Part shown: piece after piece, positions 51,181-59,107 of the stretch
How positions within the stretch are numbered: the stretch's first letter is position 1
How the letters are laid out: the number at the start of each line of letters is the position of its first letter
Assembly: GCA_034436355.1 (NCBI GenBank)
Contig: DAOTVQ010000031.1
Span: 1 to 64,000, forward strand
Length of the DNA: 64,000 bases
DNA from: CP2-2F sp034436355
GTDB taxonomy: Bacteria > Chloroflexota > Anaerolineae > Aggregatilineales > UBA2796
Direction of reading: 5' to 3'
Made by a program: the position numbers and the translations under genes
Notes under the pieces: generated by a model
The model's database searches: none
What the model saw: the letters and a program-made list of their open reading frames with translations, nothing else
Told to the model about the DNA's origin: nothing

Positions 51181-52212
51181 ATGACGCAAACAATTTTAAC
51201 GTGCAGCCCTGACTCAGACGATCTCGCCTTGCGCGAAGTGCGCCGCGCCGTGCCTGCCGGCAGCCTGAGCGCCGAAATTGCTGAGGGTGTGCTGCTGCTT
51301 GAGGCAGCGTTTGAAGCGCTCGCTGCTGCTTGGCGTGCCAAAGCGCCGATCTTTGTGCGGCACATTTGCCCCGTTCACACAAGGCTTGCCCTGCCCGCCA
51401 CCGATGACGAAGAAACCTTGCTCATTTTGCTCCGCAGTGCTTGCGAAGATACACTCTTGCCACGCCTGCTGGCGGATCAGCCCTTCTCGGTGCAGACGCG
51501 CCTCTTTACCGAGAGGTTCCCGTTGAAGCCTTTCGAGATTAACGGCGAATTGGCAGAAATTATGCCACATGCGCCGTTGGATGTGCGCCAGCCCGCCCAG
51601 ATTATCTCAGTGGTGGTTGGGCACGCCCACGGCACACTCACGGCATGGTTGGGCATTTCGGCGGCTGCTGATAACCTCTCGGATTGGGCAGGTGGTGCGC
51701 GGCGCTTTGCCCGTGAACAGGGGCGCATTAGCCGTTCCGAGTTCAAACTGCTAGAAGCGCTAGAAGCCTTTGGCGTGCAGATGCCTGCGCGTGGCTATGC
51801 CCTTGATCTGGGCGCTGCGCCGGGCGGTTGGACTCATGTGCTGCGTGAGCGCGGCATGTATGTGACGGCGGTTGATCCGGCGGCGCTTGACGCACGGGTG
51901 CTTAATGATTCAGGCGTGCGCTACAAACGGATGACCGCAGAGGCGTATTTGCGTGCTGACCCTGACCTTTTCGATGTGATCGTGAACGATATGCGGATGG
52001 ATGCCCGTGACTCAGCGCGCCTGATGAACGACTATGCACGGCTGCTCAGGCGTGATGGTGCAGCAATCATGACGCTCAAATTGCCTGAGTCGGGGCGCGT
52101 TGGCTTGTTAGATCACACCTTCGATTTGCTAGAGCGCGTCTATCACATCGCAGGCGCACGCCAGCTTTTTCACAACCGCAGCGAGATCACGCTCTACTTA
52201 AAACGGCGCTAA
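51181..52212 (+). CDS. RlmM-like RNA 2'-O-methyltransferase (FtsJ-type domain)
   Basis: 343 residues. A THUMP-like N-terminal half precedes an FtsJ/RrmJ-type SAM domain with motif LDLGAAPGGWTHV and the K-D-K-E catalytic tetrad at K189, D270 (VNDM), K300 (TLKLP) and E335 (RSEITLYL). This matches 23S rRNA 2'-O-methyltransferase RlmM in layout, though the target nucleotide cannot be read from sequence. It is in operon with the MFS gene; its stop overlaps that of the convergent SDR gene. Confidence 0.85.
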   Translation: MTQTILTCSPDSDDLALREVRRAVPAGSLSAEIAEGVLLLEAAFEALAAAWRAKAPIFVRHICPVHTRLALPATDDEETLLILLRSACEDTLLPRLLADQPFSVQTRLFTERFPLKPFEINGELAEIMPHAPLDVRQPAQIISVVVGHAHGTLTAWLGISAAADNLSDWAGGARRFAREQGRISRSEFKLLEALEAFGVQMPARGYALDLGAAPGGWTHVLRERGMYVTAVDPAALDARVLNDSGVRYKRMTAEAYLRADPDLFDVIVNDMRMDARDSARLMNDYARLLRRDGAAIMTLKLPESGRVGLLDHTFDLLERVYHIAGARQLFHNRSEITLYLKRR

Positions 52213-52994
52213 TGCCCAACGCGCTCTTGGGCGTTGCGCGTCATCTGTGTGATCATATCACGCGGCAGGAAGCGCCGCATGAACATGAGCAGTTTATTGC
52301 TAAAGCCCGTGATTCGCACACTCTCGCCTGCCATCAGCGCAGCGTAGCCTTGCGCCGCTACTGCTTGAGAAGTCATCAGGTTGCGCTGCACTAGTTTGGA
52401 ATCTTGCATGGCTGCCCGCGCCTGAAATTCGCTCTGCGTGGGACCAGGACACAACGCAGTGACGCTCACACCTTTGTCGCGCAATTCGTTGTTCAACGCC
52501 TCAGAAAAACTCAGCACATATGCCTTTGTGGCATAGTAAACTGCCATCAGCGGTCCTGGCAAAAAGCCCGCTGTGGATGCCACATTCAGAATTTTCCCGC
52601 TGCGCCGCGCCAGCATGTCTTTCACAAAAACATGCGAGAGCATGGTTAGCGTGGTCACGTTCAATTGGATCATGTCGGTCTGGGTTTTCAGGGCAAGCTC
52701 GTGGAAGAAGCCATAGCTGGCAAAGCCAGCGTTGTTCACCAAAATATCCACCGAAATGCCGAGTGTTTGCACCTGATCATACAGGGTATGCGCGGCGTTT
52801 GGATCAGTTAAATCTTGGGTGATGACGTGCGCCTGCACTTTATACTGCGTGCTGATCTGGTCTGCCAGTTCGCGCAATTTGCCCTCGCTGCGGGCTACCA
52901 ACAGCACTGCATGACCATGCTTAGCGAACTCATGCGCCAAATCGCGCCCAATGCCCATTGAAGCACCTGTAATGAGTGCAGTCCCTTTTGGCAT
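52209..52994 (-). CDS. Short-chain dehydrogenase/reductase (SDR)
   Basis: 261 residues. The Rossmann motif TGASMGIG, NNAG, catalytic Ser in NVASTAGF and Y-x-x-x-K (YYATKAY) make a classical SDR. The VLLVARSEGKLRELADQI stretch with Arg suggests NADP(H) preference. The C-terminal LLMFMRRFLPRDMITQMTRN is amphipathic and might touch membranes, as in DltE-like lipid-acting relatives. The substrate is unknown. Confidence 0.9.
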   Translation of the reverse strand: MPKGTALITGASMGIGRDLAHEFAKHGHAVLLVARSEGKLRELADQISTQYKVQAHVITQDLTDPNAAHTLYDQVQTLGISVDILVNNAGFASYGFFHELALKTQTDMIQLNVTTLTMLSHVFVKDMLARRSGKILNVASTAGFLPGPLMAVYYATKAYVLSFSEALNNELRDKGVSVTALCPGPTQSEFQARAAMQDSKLVQRNLMTSQAVAAQGYAALMAGESVRITGFSNKLLMFMRRFLPRDMITQMTRNAQERVGH

Positions 52995-53066
52995 AAGTAA
53001 TCTCCATCTTGTATGCGGCTAGGCAGCGCATTATAGCCTAAGGCAGCGGACGCGCCTATTTCCAAA

Positions 53067-53096
53067 TTGACTTTTGGGCTGCCCTTCTGATACAAT
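53067..53096 (+). promoter_or_regulatory. Promoter of the rplU-rpmA-rpmE cluster
   Basis: TTGACT (53067-53072) and TACAAT (53091-53096) have an 18 bp spacer, five of six matches each. The predicted leader before rplU is about 115 nt. Confidence 0.75.
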
Positions 53097-53107
53097 GCAC
53101 TCACTTT

Positions 53108-53135
53108 GCGCCGCGCATGGCTGTTCGGCGCTTTT
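53108..53135 (+). promoter_or_regulatory. Leader hairpin with T-run upstream of rplU (candidate attenuator)
   Basis: GCGCCG/CGGCGC with a 12 nt loop is followed by TTTT, a terminator-like structure shortly after the predicted transcription start. L21 operons in other bacteria have regulated leaders; homology to those is not shown. Confidence 0.4.
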
Positions 53136-53216
53136 ATCCGACCAATTTTCCCCGCTGCGGCGTCTGTGGGCTGCTGGCAGTGGTGTGAGAAGCGAGAATT
53201 GGAGCTAGCTTAGAAG

Positions 53217-53534
53217 ATGTATGCAGTTGTACGCACGGGCGGGCGGCAATACCGCGCCGAACCGGGCAAAATCATTGACGTGGAAAAGCTGCCCGTTGAA
53301 GCAGGCGCCAGCCTTGCCCTGAACGAAGTGTTATTGGTGGTGCCAGAAAATGGCGCACCGCTGATTGGGCGTCCCTTAGTGGCGGGTGCTGTGGTACAGG
53401 CAACCGTTGTGGGGCATTATCGCGCTCAAAAGATCATTATCTGGAAGTACCGTCCCGGCTTGCGCTATCGCCGCCGCCGTGGGCATCGCCAAACCTACAC
53501 GCGCCTGAAGATCGAAGGCGTGACGGGTATCTGA
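53217..53534 (+). CDS. rplU: Ribosomal protein L21
   Basis: 105 residues. MYAVVRTGGRQYRAEPGKIIDVEKL and the C-terminal IIIWKYRPGLRYRRRRGHRQ-type region are diagnostic of L21, a 23S rRNA binder in the large subunit. The family length is about 103. It is the first gene of the ribosomal cluster, with rpmA 28 bp downstream. Confidence 0.97.
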   Translation: MYAVVRTGGRQYRAEPGKIIDVEKLPVEAGASLALNEVLLVVPENGAPLIGRPLVAGAVVQATVVGHYRAQKIIIWKYRPGLRYRRRRGHRQTYTRLKIEGVTGI

Positions 53535-53562
53535 AGAACGTTGTTGGGGAGGTTTGTGAGCA

Positions 53563-53853
53563 ATGGCACATAAAAAAGGCGGCGGTTCCAGCCGCAATGG
53601 GCGCGAAAGCCACTCCAAGCGGCTAGGCGTGAAGCGTTTTGGGAATGAGTTCGTCATTCCCGGCAACATTATCGTGCGGCAGCGTGGTAACCGCTTCTAC
53701 CCAGGACCTGGCACACGGCAGGGCAAGGATTTCACCATCTACGCGGTAGAAGAGGGCTATGTGAGCTTTGAGTGGGCGCGTGGCGGCATTCGCATTATCG
53801 CCGTCCGCCCTGAACCGAAGACAGCGCCTGCTACCGAAGCAGCTGCCGACTAA
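53563..53853 (+). CDS. rpmA: Ribosomal protein L27
   Basis: 96 residues. MAHKKGGGSSRNGRESHSKRLG and VIPGNIIVRQRGNRFYPG are typical L27. The N-terminus reaches the peptidyl transferase centre; here it begins directly as MAHKKGGG, without the cleaved extension known from Firmicutes. GGGGAGG lies upstream. The 86 bp gap to rpmE holds a hairpin. Confidence 0.97.
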   Translation: MAHKKGGGSSRNGRESHSKRLGVKRFGNEFVIPGNIIVRQRGNRFYPGPGTRQGKDFTIYAVEEGYVSFEWARGGIRIIAVRPEPKTAPATEAAAD

Positions 53854-53888
53854 GCACCGAGTTTTCCCTTGATGAGCCGTGACGCCAA

Positions 53889-53909
53889 CGCACCGAACTC
53901 GGCGGTGCG
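53889..53909 (+). other. Intercistronic hairpin between rpmA and rpmE
   Basis: A perfect 7 bp stem CGCACCG/CGGTGCG with a 7 nt loop lies between the genes, without a T-run. It could be a processing or translational control element for L31. Confidence 0.4.
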
Positions 53910-53939
53910 TCCGTCGCGCACTGACCTAAGGATAGACCC

Positions 53940-54401
53940 ATGAAAGATAGCATTCACCCAAAGTGGTTCCCGGAAGCCAAGATTACTTGCCTTGCCTGCG
54001 GCACCGTCTGGACGACCGGCGCGACGCGCCCAACCTTGCAGATTGACGTCTGCTCGAACTGCCACCCGTTTTACACTGGAGAGCAGCGCATCGTGGACAC
54101 CGAAGGGCGCGTTGACCGCTTCATGAAACGCCTTGAGACGCGCAGCACCTTTGCCCAAGAGCAGGCAGCCAAAACAGCTGGCTCGCCTGAATTTTCCTTG
54201 GCAGAGCTCGGTTTGGGCAAGCAATATACCGAACTGCTGGCAGCCAACGGCTTATCAACAGCGGGCGATTTTATCACGCGCCTGCAAGAAAGCGGTGATG
54301 AAGGCGTGCTTGCCATCCGCGGCGTTGGGCGCAAATTGCTGACCGATATCAAGAAGAAGCTGCGCCAGAAGGGCTACGAACTGCCAACCGTGCAGGATTA
54401 G
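53940..54401 (+). CDS. rpmE: Ribosomal protein L31 with a C-terminal alpha-CTD-like domain
   Basis: 153 residues, about twice the usual 65-80. Residues 1-72 are L31: MKDSIHPKWFPEAKITCLACG, zinc cysteines C17, C20, C38, C41 and HPFYTGEQRIVDTEGRVDRF. After a linker (72-84), residues about 87-147 resemble the RNA polymerase alpha C-terminal domain, an HhH fold: ELGLGKQYTELLAANGLSTAGDF, LAIRGVGRKLLTDIKKKLRQKGYEL. The stop is clean and the frame continuous, so this is a true fusion. AAGGA precedes the ATG. The extension may bind RNA or DNA; its role is unknown. Confidence 0.93.
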   Translation: MKDSIHPKWFPEAKITCLACGTVWTTGATRPTLQIDVCSNCHPFYTGEQRIVDTEGRVDRFMKRLETRSTFAQEQAAKTAGSPEFSLAELGLGKQYTELLAANGLSTAGDFITRLQESGDEGVLAIRGVGRKLLTDIKKKLRQKGYELPTVQD

Positions 54402-54429
54402 CGCGCCCGCTTAGCCACGCAAAAACATT

Positions 54430-54456
54430 GGGCGGGCGATGCACCCGCCCCTTTTT
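54430..54456 (+). terminator. Terminator of the ribosomal protein cluster
   Basis: GGGCGGG/CCCGCCC with a 7 nt loop is followed by CTTTTT. Transcription may resume or read through into tdk, which starts 37 bp further on. Confidence 0.88.
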
Positions 54457-54492
54457 GCGCCTTTTTGCCATGCCCTGAGAGGATTTTATGAA

Positions 54493-55062
54493 ATGATCCA
54501 CCACCGCGGACGGGTAGAAGTCATCTGCGGCAGCATGTTCAGCGGCAAGACCGAAGAACTGATCCGCCGTGTGCGCCGCGCCCAAATTGCCCGCCAGCAA
54601 GTGCAAGTCTTCAAGCCTATCATAGATACACGCTATGGCGTGGCACAAGTCACTTCCCACAATGGGCAGGGCTTTGAGGCTATCCCCTGTGCCGACAGCA
54701 GCGAGATCGTGGCACACCTTGCCCCTGAGACCACTGTTGCCGCCATTGATGAAGCCCAATTCTTTGATCACGGCCTTGTGGCGCTGACCGAACGGCTTGC
54801 TGAGCGCGGCTTGCGGGTGATCCTCGCCGGGCTTGATCTGGACTTCCGCGCCGAACCCTTCGGCGCCATGCCGCACTTGATGTGCCTTGCTGAAGAAGTG
54901 ACCAAACTCCACGCCATTTGTATGGTGTGTGGTGAAGAAGCCACCCGCACGCAGCGCCTTGTGAACGGTCAGCCGGCTCGCTACGATGACCCGATCATCA
55001 TGATTGGCGCACAAGAGCGTTACGAGGCACGTTGCCGCCACCATCACAGCGTGCCACACTAA
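54493..55062 (+). CDS. tdk: Thymidine kinase (type II)
   Basis: 189 residues from the ATG at 54493 with AGAGGA upstream. P-loop GSMFSGKT (13-20), catalytic Glu in AAIDEAQFF (E87), the lasso region and a zinc ribbon beginning ICMVCGEEATRTQRL are typical. The second half of the zinc site is YEARCRHHH, with His replacing the usual final Cys. It salvages thymidine to dTMP. It follows the rpmE terminator and is 8 bp before the alkyltransferase-like gene. Confidence 0.95.
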   Translation: MIHHRGRVEVICGSMFSGKTEELIRRVRRAQIARQQVQVFKPIIDTRYGVAQVTSHNGQGFEAIPCADSSEIVAHLAPETTVAAIDEAQFFDHGLVALTERLAERGLRVILAGLDLDFRAEPFGAMPHLMCLAEEVTKLHAICMVCGEEATRTQRLVNGQPARYDDPIIMIGAQERYEARCRHHHSVPH

Positions 55063-55070
55063 GGGATAGC

Positions 55071-55415
55071 ATGGCAACCTTTAACGAGCGCGTCTTTGCC
55101 CTCGTGCGGCGCATTCCGCGTGGTAAAGTCCTCACCTATGGGCGTGTGGCAGCGCTCTTGGGCGTGCCACGCGGCGCACGGGCAGTTGGGTGGGCGCTGC
55201 ACAGTGCGCCAACGGATGGCGATGTGCCTTGGCAGCGCGTTGTGAATGGGCAAGGGCGCATCAGCACACGCTGCGAGGCGCATACAGCAGACCTTCAGCG
55301 CGCACTGCTGATTGCAGAGGGTGTGCGGTTCTCGGCGGCGGATGCCTATGCCCTTGCCGATTTTGCCAATACGCTGTGGGTGCTTTCGGCGGAAGACCTA
55401 GCGACGTTGCCTTAA
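55071..55415 (+). CDS. Alkyltransferase-like protein (ATL), MGMT homologue lacking the acceptor Cys
   Basis: 114 residues. It has the MGMT C-terminal DNA-binding domain (FALVRRIPRGKVLTYGRVAALLG, RAVGWALHS), but the active-site PCHR is PWQR (W54), the mark of ATL proteins. ATLs bind O6-alkylguanine lesions without repairing them and hand them to nucleotide excision repair. It lies 8 bp after tdk with AAGGG upstream, so a nucleotide and DNA-maintenance pair is likely. Confidence 0.93.
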   Translation: MATFNERVFALVRRIPRGKVLTYGRVAALLGVPRGARAVGWALHSAPTDGDVPWQRVVNGQGRISTRCEAHTADLQRALLIAEGVRFSAADAYALADFANTLWVLSAEDLATLP

Positions 55416-55472
55416 AGGTGTTCATGGTGAGCGCATGGTGCGTGCAGTCCGCCAGCGCGCCATATTGCAGCG

Positions 55473-56162
55473 CTATTCGCGCTTTGCCACTACCACATAC
55501 TGAAAGACGAAATATTCGCGCACCCATGGGATACGCCCAAGCGTCCATTTCAGCAGCGCGTCCCAGCGCCTGCCGCGCCGTTCAAACAGGCGAAACAGCC
55601 GCCGCGCAATCACGGCGTGCGTGTTCGGCGGCGCAAGGCGCGTTACATCGCGGCGCATGAAGAAGCGCAGGTGTGTGTTATCAAAAATGCCGCGCTCGCG
55701 CAGCGGAAACGATTGCCGCAGCAGGTGCAGAAAAATCTCCCAGTGGGCAATGTTCGGCACGCTGATGATCAGGCGTCCGCTATCTGCCAAATGCTCCCCT
55801 AAAATAGCGCTAACCGCCCACGGATTCGCCAAATGTTCTAGCACATCCGCTGCAAGGATCGTGTCGAAGATCTCGCCCTGCAAGGCAGCGCGCAGGGCAG
55901 CGTGATCTTCAAGGTTCAGGCAATGGGCGGCGTCTAGGTGTGGCAGCGCCACTTCCAAGGCAGCCGCATTGATCTCTATGCCAACGGCGCGCCGCAAATT
56001 CGGCAGCGTCTCTCGCAGATAGGCAGCCACCGCACCTTGATTGCAGCCGACATCCAGAAAGGTTTGCGTGCTGCGCGGCACGAGGTCAATCAGATCAGGG
56101 CGCGCCGTCTTGTACGAGGCGGTGTTTTTGCGGGTGGTATCAAACTCGAGTGGTGCAGTCAT
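55473..56162 (-). CDS. Class I SAM-dependent methyltransferase
   Basis: 229 residues. Motif I FLDVGCNQGAVAAYL, an acidic post-I (VGIEINAAALEVA), DTILAADVLEHLANP and ISVPNIAHW are Methyltransf_23/11 features common in glycan and cell-surface methylases. The Arg-rich C-terminal region ends in a hydrophobic stretch. The acceptor is unknown. It is 7 bp after the SRPBCC gene. Confidence 0.85.
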   Translation of the reverse strand: MTAPLEFDTTRKNTASYKTARPDLIDLVPRSTQTFLDVGCNQGAVAAYLRETLPNLRRAVGIEINAAALEVALPHLDAAHCLNLEDHAALRAALQGEIFDTILAADVLEHLANPWAVSAILGEHLADSGRLIISVPNIAHWEIFLHLLRQSFPLRERGIFDNTHLRFFMRRDVTRLAPPNTHAVIARRLFRLFERRGRRWDALLKWTLGRIPWVREYFVFQYVVVAKRE

Positions 56163-56169
56163 CAGTTCC

Positions 56170-56589
56170 TCATGGGCAGCGCGTCATGCGCGCACGCTGA
56201 TCAGGTGGGATAAGTGTCTCATCTGGCAGACCTTCCACATCTGCTTTTATGGCGTTCAAGCCGTTCACATAATACTGCTCTACACGGCTGCGAAAGAAGG
56301 GATACAGCAAGCGTGCCAGCCAACCCAGCGGCATTTGCGCGTGTGTATGCATGGTTAGGCGCGTTTCGCCGCCCTGATCGCTCAGGCTGAAGATCACATC
56401 CATCTGTTTCAGCGGCGGTGTTTTGCCGTGCCGAAGATGGAGGCGGCTCCTTTCTTCACGGGCGATCACCTCAGGTTGCAAGGCACTGCCTGTCTCGGCG
56501 AGTTCGGGGGATGCTTCGCGCAATATGCGCTGCCAAACGTCTTCAGGCGCGGCGCGGATCATGACTTCCGCGCAGAGGCGAATGCTCAT
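56170..56589 (-). CDS. SRPBCC/polyketide-cyclase-like protein
   Basis: 139 residues. The beginning (CAEVMIRAAPEDVWQRILREAS) and the curved-sheet pattern QMDVIFSLSDQGGETRLTMHTHAQM, ending in a long helix with LLYPFFRSRVEQYYVNGLNAIKADVE, fit the SRPBCC (Bet v1-like) fold that binds hydrophobic ligands. No catalytic residue is apparent. It lies 8 bp after the permease pair, in the same leftward series. Confidence 0.75.
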   Translation of the reverse strand: MSIRLCAEVMIRAAPEDVWQRILREASPELAETGSALQPEVIAREERSRLHLRHGKTPPLKQMDVIFSLSDQGGETRLTMHTHAQMPLGWLARLLYPFFRSRVEQYYVNGLNAIKADVEGLPDETLIPPDQRARMTRCP

Positions 56590-56597
56590 AAGCGATC

Positions 56598-57533
56598 TTA
56601 TCCTTGTGTTGTGCTTGCCCGCTGCCGCAGCGCGTAAATGATTAAGGCTGCCAGCGTGGCAAGGTAGGGAATCATCTGTGGCAGTTGGGAAGGCACATTG
56701 AAGCTGCCCAAGCGCGTTTCTAGGGCAGCAAAAGCGCCAAAGAGCAAGGCGGCTGCCAGCGTGCCAAGCGGTGTATAGCCACCCAAGGCCGGGATCACCA
56801 ACGCAATGTAGCCGCGCCCGGCGGTCATATCGCGGCTGAAGCCGTTTAGGTAGCCCATGCTCAGGTGAATGCCGCCTAAGCCCGCTAGGATACCACTAAT
56901 GACCAATGCCGTATAGCGCACGCGCCGCACATTGATCCCAACAGAGGTAGCAGCCTGCTCATTTTCGCCCACAGCGCGCAGGTGTGCGCCAAAGGGCAGC
57001 CGATAGAGCATAAATGCCACACCAACGGCGCTCAGCAGGGCAAGCCACGTCAGCAGGTTTTGGCGTCCAAGCGCAGTGTGCAGCGTTTCGCCGAGCAGCG
57101 GCACAGCGCGCAGAAAGGGCAGCTCTAAATCAGGGATGCTGATCGGTGGCAGGCTTAAGCCGCCGGCACGCGCACCGCTCAGTTGGTAGCCAATTGCTAC
57201 AGTTGCCGCCGAGCCGAGAATGTTGATCGCCACACCGCCCAAGATCAGATCGCCCTTAAAGCCTAAATGGAAAACTGCCAGCAAGAGTGCCATCAGCGCC
57301 GCAGCAATCAGCCCTGCCAACGCGCCGATCACGGCATTTTGCAGCAGCCCGCCAACTGTGGCGCCGCTGAAGGCAGCCGTCAGCATAATGCCTTCTAGGC
57401 CGATGTTGATCACGCCTGCTTTCACGCTGATCAGCGCACCGAGCGACGGCAGCAGCAGCGGCGTGCTGATCCGCAGCACAGCGGCAAGGTAGGTTGCACT
57501 AAAAATGCTGCTTAGGATGTTCTCCACGCTCAC
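56598..57533 (-). CDS. BMP-type nucleoside ABC permease (NupQ/YufQ-like)
   Basis: 311 residues from the GTG at 57533, which overlaps the upstream stop as GTGA; a TTG at 57554 or GTG at 57527 is possible. About eight helices; GALISVKAGVINIGLEGIMLTAAF, LGGVAINILGSA, AVGENEQAATSVGI and GRGYIALVIPALGGYTPLG are typical of branched ABC permeases for nucleosides. It pairs with the NupP-like gene upstream. No ATPase or BMP lipoprotein is in the window. Confidence 0.9.
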   Translation of the reverse strand: MSVENILSSIFSATYLAAVLRISTPLLLPSLGALISVKAGVINIGLEGIMLTAAFSGATVGGLLQNAVIGALAGLIAAALMALLLAVFHLGFKGDLILGGVAINILGSAATVAIGYQLSGARAGGLSLPPISIPDLELPFLRAVPLLGETLHTALGRQNLLTWLALLSAVGVAFMLYRLPFGAHLRAVGENEQAATSVGINVRRVRYTALVISGILAGLGGIHLSMGYLNGFSRDMTAGRGYIALVIPALGGYTPLGTLAAALLFGAFAALETRLGSFNVPSQLPQMIPYLATLAALIIYALRQRASTTQG

Positions 57534-58747
57534 ACCACCTTTCGACGCCGCCAAAAGCCGATCAGCCCTTCAGCGGTGAACAACAAGATGATGATCGCTT
57601 GGATCACGCGCACAATCTCCAAACTGACGGCGGCATCATTCTGCATGATCGGCGCACCAACGCGCAAATAGGAATACAGCAGCGCCATCGCCGGGATTGC
57701 CAGCGGATTTTCCCGCGCCAGCAGCGCTGCAACGATTCCTTCAAAGGTCAGCCCGCTGGAGACGGACAGCGGCAGCCGCTGGTAAATGCCCAACGCCAAA
57801 TAGGCGCCCGTTAAGCCGCCCAGCAAGCCGCTCAAGCCCATCGCCCGCACAATCACGCGCCGCAGATTGATGCCGCCGTAACGGGCAAACGCCGCGTTGG
57901 CGCCAACCGTCCGCAGCGTGTAGCCAAAAGGTGTGCGCCGCATTAGCCACCAAACCGCCAGCACTGCGATCAGCGCCCACAGCACAGCCGACGTTACCCG
58001 TGTGGCAGGGATCAGGCGCGGCAGCAGCGCAGAGGCGGGAAAGAGCGCCGATGCCATCGCGCCGCTTTGCGGCAAGCGGATTTGTTCGAGGATCAATCCG
58101 TAGAAAAGCGCCGCAATCGGATTGAGCATCAGGGTGGAGACTAGCTCGTTAGCGCCGAGATGTGCGCGCAGCACGCCGGGAATCAGCCCCCACAGCGCGC
58201 CAGCCAACGCGCCGACGCCAACGGCTAGGCTCAGGTGCAGCTCTGACGGCAGACCCTCAACAAAAAGCGCCACCAAGCCGCTGGCAAGCGCACCCAGAAA
58301 AATCTGCCCTTCAGCGCCCAAGCTGAACAGCCTTGCCTTGAAGACAAGCGTGATTGCCAAGGCGACCAACGTCAGGCTGATGGCGTCGTCAATCCACGTT
58401 GCCCACCGATTCAGGCGGCTGAGCGGACCTGTCAGCAAGGCAGTGTAGGCATCCCCTGCGCGCTGCGGGCTGATCAAGAGCAAGATGATCAGCCCAATCA
58501 AGAGTGCTGCCGCTACAGTCAGCAGCACGCGCAACGACGCACGCCCTGTCTGCCCGATGAACAGCGCGAAAGAGAGCATCACCAGTGTGTTGATCGCCCA
58601 AATCACGCCGAAAGAAGGCGATTCGAAGGCTTGCCCGAAGGCTTCCACGCCGGTGATCCCACGGGCTAAGACATGAACGCTTAGCAGCAGCGCCATGCCA
58701 AGCGCTGTCGCTATGGTTAAAGGCACAATCAGCCATGCACGCTGCAC
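57530..58747 (-). CDS. BMP-type nucleoside ABC permease (NupP/YufP-like)
   Basis: 405 residues with about 10 helices. FKARLFSLGAEGQIFLGALASG, HLGANELVSTLMLNPIA, RTPFGYTLRTVGANAAFARYGGI and SSGLTFEGIVAALLARENPLAI match the large permease of guanosine/uridine-type importers (YufP/NupP). It forms a heterodimer with the product of the following gene. It is the first gene of its series; no ATPase precedes it up to the divergent tRNA. Confidence 0.9.
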   Translation of the reverse strand: MQRAWLIVPLTIATALGMALLLSVHVLARGITGVEAFGQAFESPSFGVIWAINTLVMLSFALFIGQTGRASLRVLLTVAAALLIGLIILLLISPQRAGDAYTALLTGPLSRLNRWATWIDDAISLTLVALAITLVFKARLFSLGAEGQIFLGALASGLVALFVEGLPSELHLSLAVGVGALAGALWGLIPGVLRAHLGANELVSTLMLNPIAALFYGLILEQIRLPQSGAMASALFPASALLPRLIPATRVTSAVLWALIAVLAVWWLMRRTPFGYTLRTVGANAAFARYGGINLRRVIVRAMGLSGLLGGLTGAYLALGIYQRLPLSVSSGLTFEGIVAALLARENPLAIPAMALLYSYLRVGAPIMQNDAAVSLEIVRVIQAIIILLFTAEGLIGFWRRRKVV

Positions 58748-58941
58748 AACGGTTGCTTTCTGTGATCTATGTTACCCCTGCGCCGAGAGTATAGCGCAAG
58801 TGGCGTTATTTTATTGAGGTGTTATTGAGTGGCTAACCTAACGAGACTCTGTGTGCAAATGTGCCTCGTCGGTATAGGCTGATCTGCACAGGGTTAGCAG
58901 CTTATAGCCGCCCTTTTTTCATCACTGCTCAAAATTCCCTC

Positions 58942-58970
58942 TTGCCAAAGCACGAAAAGCGATCTATACT
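58942..58970 (+). promoter_or_regulatory. Promoter of tRNA-Gly
   Basis: TTGCCA (58942-58947) and TATACT (58965-58970) have a 17 bp spacer and five of six matches each. The tRNA starts 14 bp later. Confidence 0.85.
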
Positions 58971-58983
58971 CTCTTTCACAAGT

Positions 58984-59055
<72 letters not shown>

Positions 59056-59061
59056 CAAATG

Positions 59062-59090
59062 ACCTCTGGGAAGTAACCCAGAGGTTTTTT
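59062..59090 (+). terminator. Terminator of tRNA-Gly
   Basis: ACCTCTGGG/CCCAGAGGT with an AAGTAA loop is followed by a T-run (TTTTTT including the last stem base). Confidence 0.92.
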
Positions 59091-59107
59091 GTTGCACAGG
59101 AGCGCAC

